Positions 4,749 through 7,789 of a stretch of DNA of 7,789 bases are shown one piece after another. The stretch is taken from contig JAITQV010000375.1 of NCBI GenBank assembly GCA_031288765.1, forward strand, positions 1 through 7,789. Direction: 5' to 3'. Source of the DNA: Planctomycetaceae bacterium (GTDB lineage Bacteria > Planctomycetota > Planctomycetia > Pirellulales > Thermoguttaceae). The first letter of the stretch is position 1. Every line of letters begins with the position of its first letter. The position numbers were made by a program, and so were the translations under genes. The notes under the pieces are model-generated. The model had not been told where the DNA came from and searched no databases. It was given only the letters and a program-made list of their open reading frames with translations.

Positions 4749-7697
4749 TCAAAGTGAATTGAGCTTTCCAATCATCTCGCCAATTTCCGTGCGGCGTTTC
4801 AATAACGGACGCGGATCAATCGTAAATTCGGAGATCGATTTCTTTGTAATTGATTCGGGAACAATTAATAATTCTTCGGCTGTTTGGCGTTCTGTTGCAG
4901 AAAGTTTATCGCCTTTTTGTTTTAATAAATCGCGCAACAAATACAACATTTCATAATCTTCAACACCTTCCCGAATCATTTCCCAACGAATACTCGAAAC
5001 AGGTTTTTCGAAGTTTGGTTTGCCGTCATTCAAACCCGGTACGGCGGCGGAAAGCGGCGGATAAATGAAACGTCCATCGCCATTGCCCCATTTTAGTTTG
5101 GTTCCGGCGGGTGTTGAATAACCTGTTACATATCCCATCGGGTCAAGATACGGATTTTGAAAACTGTTCGGAAATGCCGCATTACTGTGCCAATAAGTTG
5201 ATTCCCAAATTAACGTTCCGACAATATTCCGTTGCCATGTTTGCCAATGCCAAACCCGCAATTCTGTTGCCGGATGGTCAATAAAAAGTGTACAGTAAGG
5301 AGCCTTCGGACCGGTACAAACATACCACCAAAACCGTGCGCCGTTTTCCCTGAGTTTTTCGGCAATACCGGATTCAAAGGTGTGATGTGCCGGACTGCAA
5401 GGACACCAAATATCCATTGATGTTCCCGCTTTTTTTAATGTTGCGATAAATTCTTCGGTCGGCTGTTCCGTAATCATTCGGGCAATTTTCGGCGCATACT
5501 TTTCGAGTTTTGCCGTTCCGCCTGCAACAAATTCATAATCCTTCGGAGCCGGTTCGTCAAACCAATAAACATACGCTTTATTAAGCCAGCCTTTTTCTTC
5601 AAGATGTTTTTGTAACTTTTCATAATAATCGGAAAGCATTGCTTTGTACTCCGGCGTGTCTTCGCCGAAGCCTTCGATAGACGGCAACACCCGATCATGA
5701 AACGTACCCCAGCCAAGACCGTGAGCATCAATATTGAAATTTGTAAAATGGAATTTGTCAAGAACACGACTCATTTCCGTATCAAACCGTGCGAAATCAA
5801 GTTCACAACGCGGCGGATTTTCTTTCGGCAACCATTTGATACCGATGTGATCAAACGGAGTCGGTTTGTAAATGCTGATTCGGTGATCGGAAAAACATTG
5901 TAAATACATTTCCGCGACACGGCGGCGGTCTTCGTTGGTTTTGGCGTTGTGATACTGTGCCGCCTGCCCGGGATTAAAGCCGTAAGCTGTTTCAAGATGA
6001 TTTTCCTTTGGTAACGCAAAATCCCAAACAGTAACAGTAAACGGAATTTCAACAACCATTGACTTGCTCGCAAATTGGAGGCTGAGCGAACCGGTGTAAT
6101 CGCCAGCAACGGTTTCCGGCGGAATTTTAACATTAATCCAAATCGGCTGATTTTTGTTCGCTTCAATATTGATTGGTTTATCCAGCGGCGGAAGTGCATC
6201 GGGCCAAAAATCAAGGATTCCGCTTTCGTCTGTTGTCCAATGGACATAATGATAATAAGCGTACAAAAGTTCAACATTTTCCTTTGGAATTATTGTACCG
6301 TCGGAATGTTTCAAATCCGTTACGGTTCCGGTCAATCCGTTTATAGGATTACCGTTTGCTCGGACAACAACCTGAAATCCTTCAATATCGTTTTTCGCAG
6401 CGGAAATTCGTATTGGTTTTGCGGTTGTTTTGTCCGGTGAAATCCGGTCGCGTGAAACTTTCCAGTCGGCTTCGCTCCACCAAATGTCCGCATTTTCCAA
6501 AGTAGAAAATGTGTAAGAAGAAATTGCGTAACCGTAGTCACTTCGGTGTAACGGATGTGTTTTCGTTTTCACTGTGTAATTCCTGTTACCGACGGTGAAT
6601 TTTTGTTCGGTTTCGCCCGGTGCCGCGGAAATTTTGAGCGGAAACAATTCTTTTCCGACACGAATTTGGTTGTCCGCCGTCAAAACAATTTCCTCGATTG
6701 GTTCGGTTGTTGTTCCTGTGGATGTTGCCAAAAGTGTTTCTCCGGCGGCGTATATTTTTTGTACGTCAAATGAATCACTTTTAACAAGCGGTGCTTCAAA
6801 ATTAACGGAATCAATTTGAAAATTACTTTTTTCAAGACCGCGAATCCGCAAATACACGGTTTCAAGCGGAAACGCCATTGGCGGAACAATAAATTCACGG
6901 GTTCCGTCAAGTGTTCCGGTTTTGTTAATCCGACCAAGTTCCGTCCAACGTGTTTTGCCGTCCTTACTGACTTCAACAATTCCTTCACCGCTGTTATAGT
7001 AACAAACTTTAACTTGAACGGTTGCGGCGTCAAACGAAATCGGTAAAGAAAACCGATAAAGAACCGCACTACCCTCGTTCAAACACCAACGGTATGAATT
7101 GAATCCGGCGTTTGAATAAAAAAGCGGTTGATGAATATTTGTGTTTTGCCCGTAAAATCCGCCGCTAAAACGGTACACACCATTCAAAATAGTTTCGCCT
7201 TCGCCAAGTTTTATTTTTCCGAACGGGAAATCAAATTCTTTCAAAACCGGCGTTACTGTTTCGAGTTTGAGATTACGGAATTGAAACGTTCCTTTCGATT
7301 CCCATTGACCGGCACGCAACGGCAATTCCGAAACATTATCCTGAAGCCGGAAACCGAACGATTGATCCGTCCATTGATTTTTTTGTGCGGAATAATCGCG
7401 GTGAAAACCGGCAAGACCGCAAGGTAAACAACCGCCGGAAGTATCCGTGCTTTGCAAAGAAACAGCGTAACGGTAAAATCCGCCGGGTTGAAGTTTGATT
7501 GGTTTACTCTGCCATTCGCCGGAACCTTTGCCTGTGCCGGTTATTTCCAGAATATCGGGTTCAACTTGTTTCCCGTTACCGGAAAGCGTCCAATCGTTGA
7601 AATTCGGGACAACAATTTCTGTTGCCCAAACTACTGTTGAAAAAACAGCGGCAATCAGAAACATACTGATACAAACAGACATTACAATTCGTTTCAT
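4749..7697 (-). CDS. Exported GH123/DUF4091-type glycosidase
   Basis: The predicted protein has 982 residues. The start chosen is the ATG at 7697, preceded by AAAGG at ordinary spacing and opening a signal peptide (Lys2/Arg3, core 4-20, cleavage after VVWA, residue 25). Residues 27-150 and about 160-303 look like two all-beta, carbohydrate-binding-type domains. Residues 430-560 resemble the beta-sandwich that precedes the catalytic barrel in this family (KNDIEGFQVVV, IPPETVAGDYTGSL, VTVWDFALP). Residues 565-925 match the DUF4091/GH123 catalytic region: NIDAHGLGW (655-663), VYWFDEP with Asp714-Glu715 (710-716), WHWQTWQRN (816-824), WGNGDGRFIYPP (870-881) and SIRWEMIREGVEDYEML (902-918). Characterised GH123 enzymes are beta-N-acetylgalactosaminidases that use an adjacent Asp-Glu pair with help from the substrate's acetamido group. 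Exact substrate is inferred, not shown. Likely periplasmic or secreted; no cell-wall or membrane anchor is seen at the C-terminus. It stands alone, convergent with hemC. Confidence 0.85.
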   Translation of the reverse strand: MKRIVMSVCISMFLIAAVFSTVVWATEIVVPNFNDWTLSGNGKQVEPDILEITGTGKGSGEWQSKPIKLQPGGFYRYAVSLQSTDTSGGCLPCGLAGFHRDYSAQKNQWTDQSFGFRLQDNVSELPLRAGQWESKGTFQFRNLKLETVTPVLKEFDFPFGKIKLGEGETILNGVYRFSGGFYGQNTNIHQPLFYSNAGFNSYRWCLNEGSAVLYRFSLPISFDAATVQVKVCYYNSGEGIVEVSKDGKTRWTELGRINKTGTLDGTREFIVPPMAFPLETVYLRIRGLEKSNFQIDSVNFEAPLVKSDSFDVQKIYAAGETLLATSTGTTTEPIEEIVLTADNQIRVGKELFPLKISAAPGETEQKFTVGNRNYTVKTKTHPLHRSDYGYAISSYTFSTLENADIWWSEADWKVSRDRISPDKTTAKPIRISAAKNDIEGFQVVVRANGNPINGLTGTVTDLKHSDGTIIPKENVELLYAYYHYVHWTTDESGILDFWPDALPPLDKPINIEANKNQPIWINVKIPPETVAGDYTGSLSLQFASKSMVVEIPFTVTVWDFALPKENHLETAYGFNPGQAAQYHNAKTNEDRRRVAEMYLQCFSDHRISIYKPTPFDHIGIKWLPKENPPRCELDFARFDTEMSRVLDKFHFTNFNIDAHGLGWGTFHDRVLPSIEGFGEDTPEYKAMLSDYYEKLQKHLEEKGWLNKAYVYWFDEPAPKDYEFVAGGTAKLEKYAPKIARMITEQPTEEFIATLKKAGTSMDIWCPCSPAHHTFESGIAEKLRENGARFWWYVCTGPKAPYCTLFIDHPATELRVWHWQTWQRNIVGTLIWESTYWHSNAAFPNSFQNPYLDPMGYVTGYSTPAGTKLKWGNGDGRFIYPPLSAAVPGLNDGKPNFEKPVSSIRWEMIREGVEDYEMLYLLRDLLKQKGDKLSATERQTAEELLIVPESITKKSISEFTIDPRPLLKRRTEIGEMIGKLNSL

Positions 7698-7705
7698 AAA
7701 ATTGA

Positions 7706-7710
7706 CCTTT
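7706..7710 (-). promoter_or_regulatory. Ribosome binding site of the glycosidase gene
   Basis: On the minus strand AAAGG lies eight bases before the ATG at 7697. It favours this start over an in-frame start 57 bases upstream at 7754, which would put a Lys/Arg/Asn/Tyr stretch before the signal peptide. Confidence 0.5.
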
Positions 7711-7737
7711 CGTAAATAGTAATTAAAATTAACAGAA

Positions 7738-7776
7738 AAATTTTTACGCAACACAAATAAACGGATGTAAAAATTT
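7738..7776. promoter_or_regulatory. 10-bp inverted repeat upstream of the glycosidase gene
   Basis: AAATTTTTAC at 7738-7747 and GTAAAAATTT at 7767-7776 are perfect complements with a 19-base spacer, lying 41 to 79 bases before the glycosidase start. The place and symmetry would suit a dimeric regulator's operator or a leader hairpin. The A/T-rich arms make chance a real alternative. No convincing -35/-10 pair was found. Confidence 0.35.
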
Positions 7777-7789
7777 CATTTGTTGTTGT

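Noticed and set aside
5771..6277. 168-codon minus-strand frame within the glycosidase gene
   Set aside because: Overlaps the long glycosidase frame in another phase; composition is typical of a frame shadow.

Overview
The window looks like chromosomal DNA of a bacterium, most likely a planctomycete of the Pirellulales/Thermoguttaceae kind. This is inferred from gene content and style: a secreted Cys-rich small protein ending in TTRGPRDFLNPNPPSIGY, a small two-zinc-ribbon protein, a very large secreted DUF4091/GH123-type glycosidase, mostly weak or absent Shine-Dalgarno sequences, and moderately low GC with roomy, repeat-filled intergenic spaces. No rRNA or tRNA gene and no CRISPR array was seen.

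Layout. 1-146 is an almost perfect long inverted repeat (hairpin or MITE-like element) with its left end at the window edge. It abuts 149-230, a shortened copy of a dispersed repeat whose fuller copy lies in opposite orientation at 4489-4684. At 409-1176 (+) is a secreted Cys-rich protein of unknown function. 1177-1514 has no confident gene but carries an antisense coding-like stretch broken by one stop. At 1515-2528 (+) is a tRNA-dihydrouridine synthase (DusB/NifR3-like). 2529-2839 is apparently empty. At 2840-3199 (+), from a GTG start, is a small protein with zinc-ribbon modules at both ends. 3215-3274 is a five-unit 12-bp tandem array filling the leader of hemC. At 3283-4218 (+) is hydroxymethylbilane synthase (hemC). 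4219-4748 holds two MITE-like elements (4267-4441 and 4489-4684) and a small hairpin. At 4749-7697 (-) is a 982-residue exported glycosidase with the Asp-Glu pair typical of GH123. It converges on hemC and has a 10-bp inverted repeat in its upstream region.

How it works together. The four plus-strand genes are separated by about 80-340 bases and share no pathway: a tRNA-modifying enzyme, a tetrapyrrole enzyme, a zinc-ribbon protein and an envelope or secreted protein. They look like independent units, not an operon. The glycosidase points to degradation of amino-sugar-containing glycans from outside the cell. The most unusual part is the non-coding DNA: three hairpin-forming, transposase-less repeat families, one of them in two inverted copies about 4.3 kb apart, plus the 12-bp array before hemC. 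No complete new multi-gene system is visible; the repeat families are the best candidates for something undescribed.
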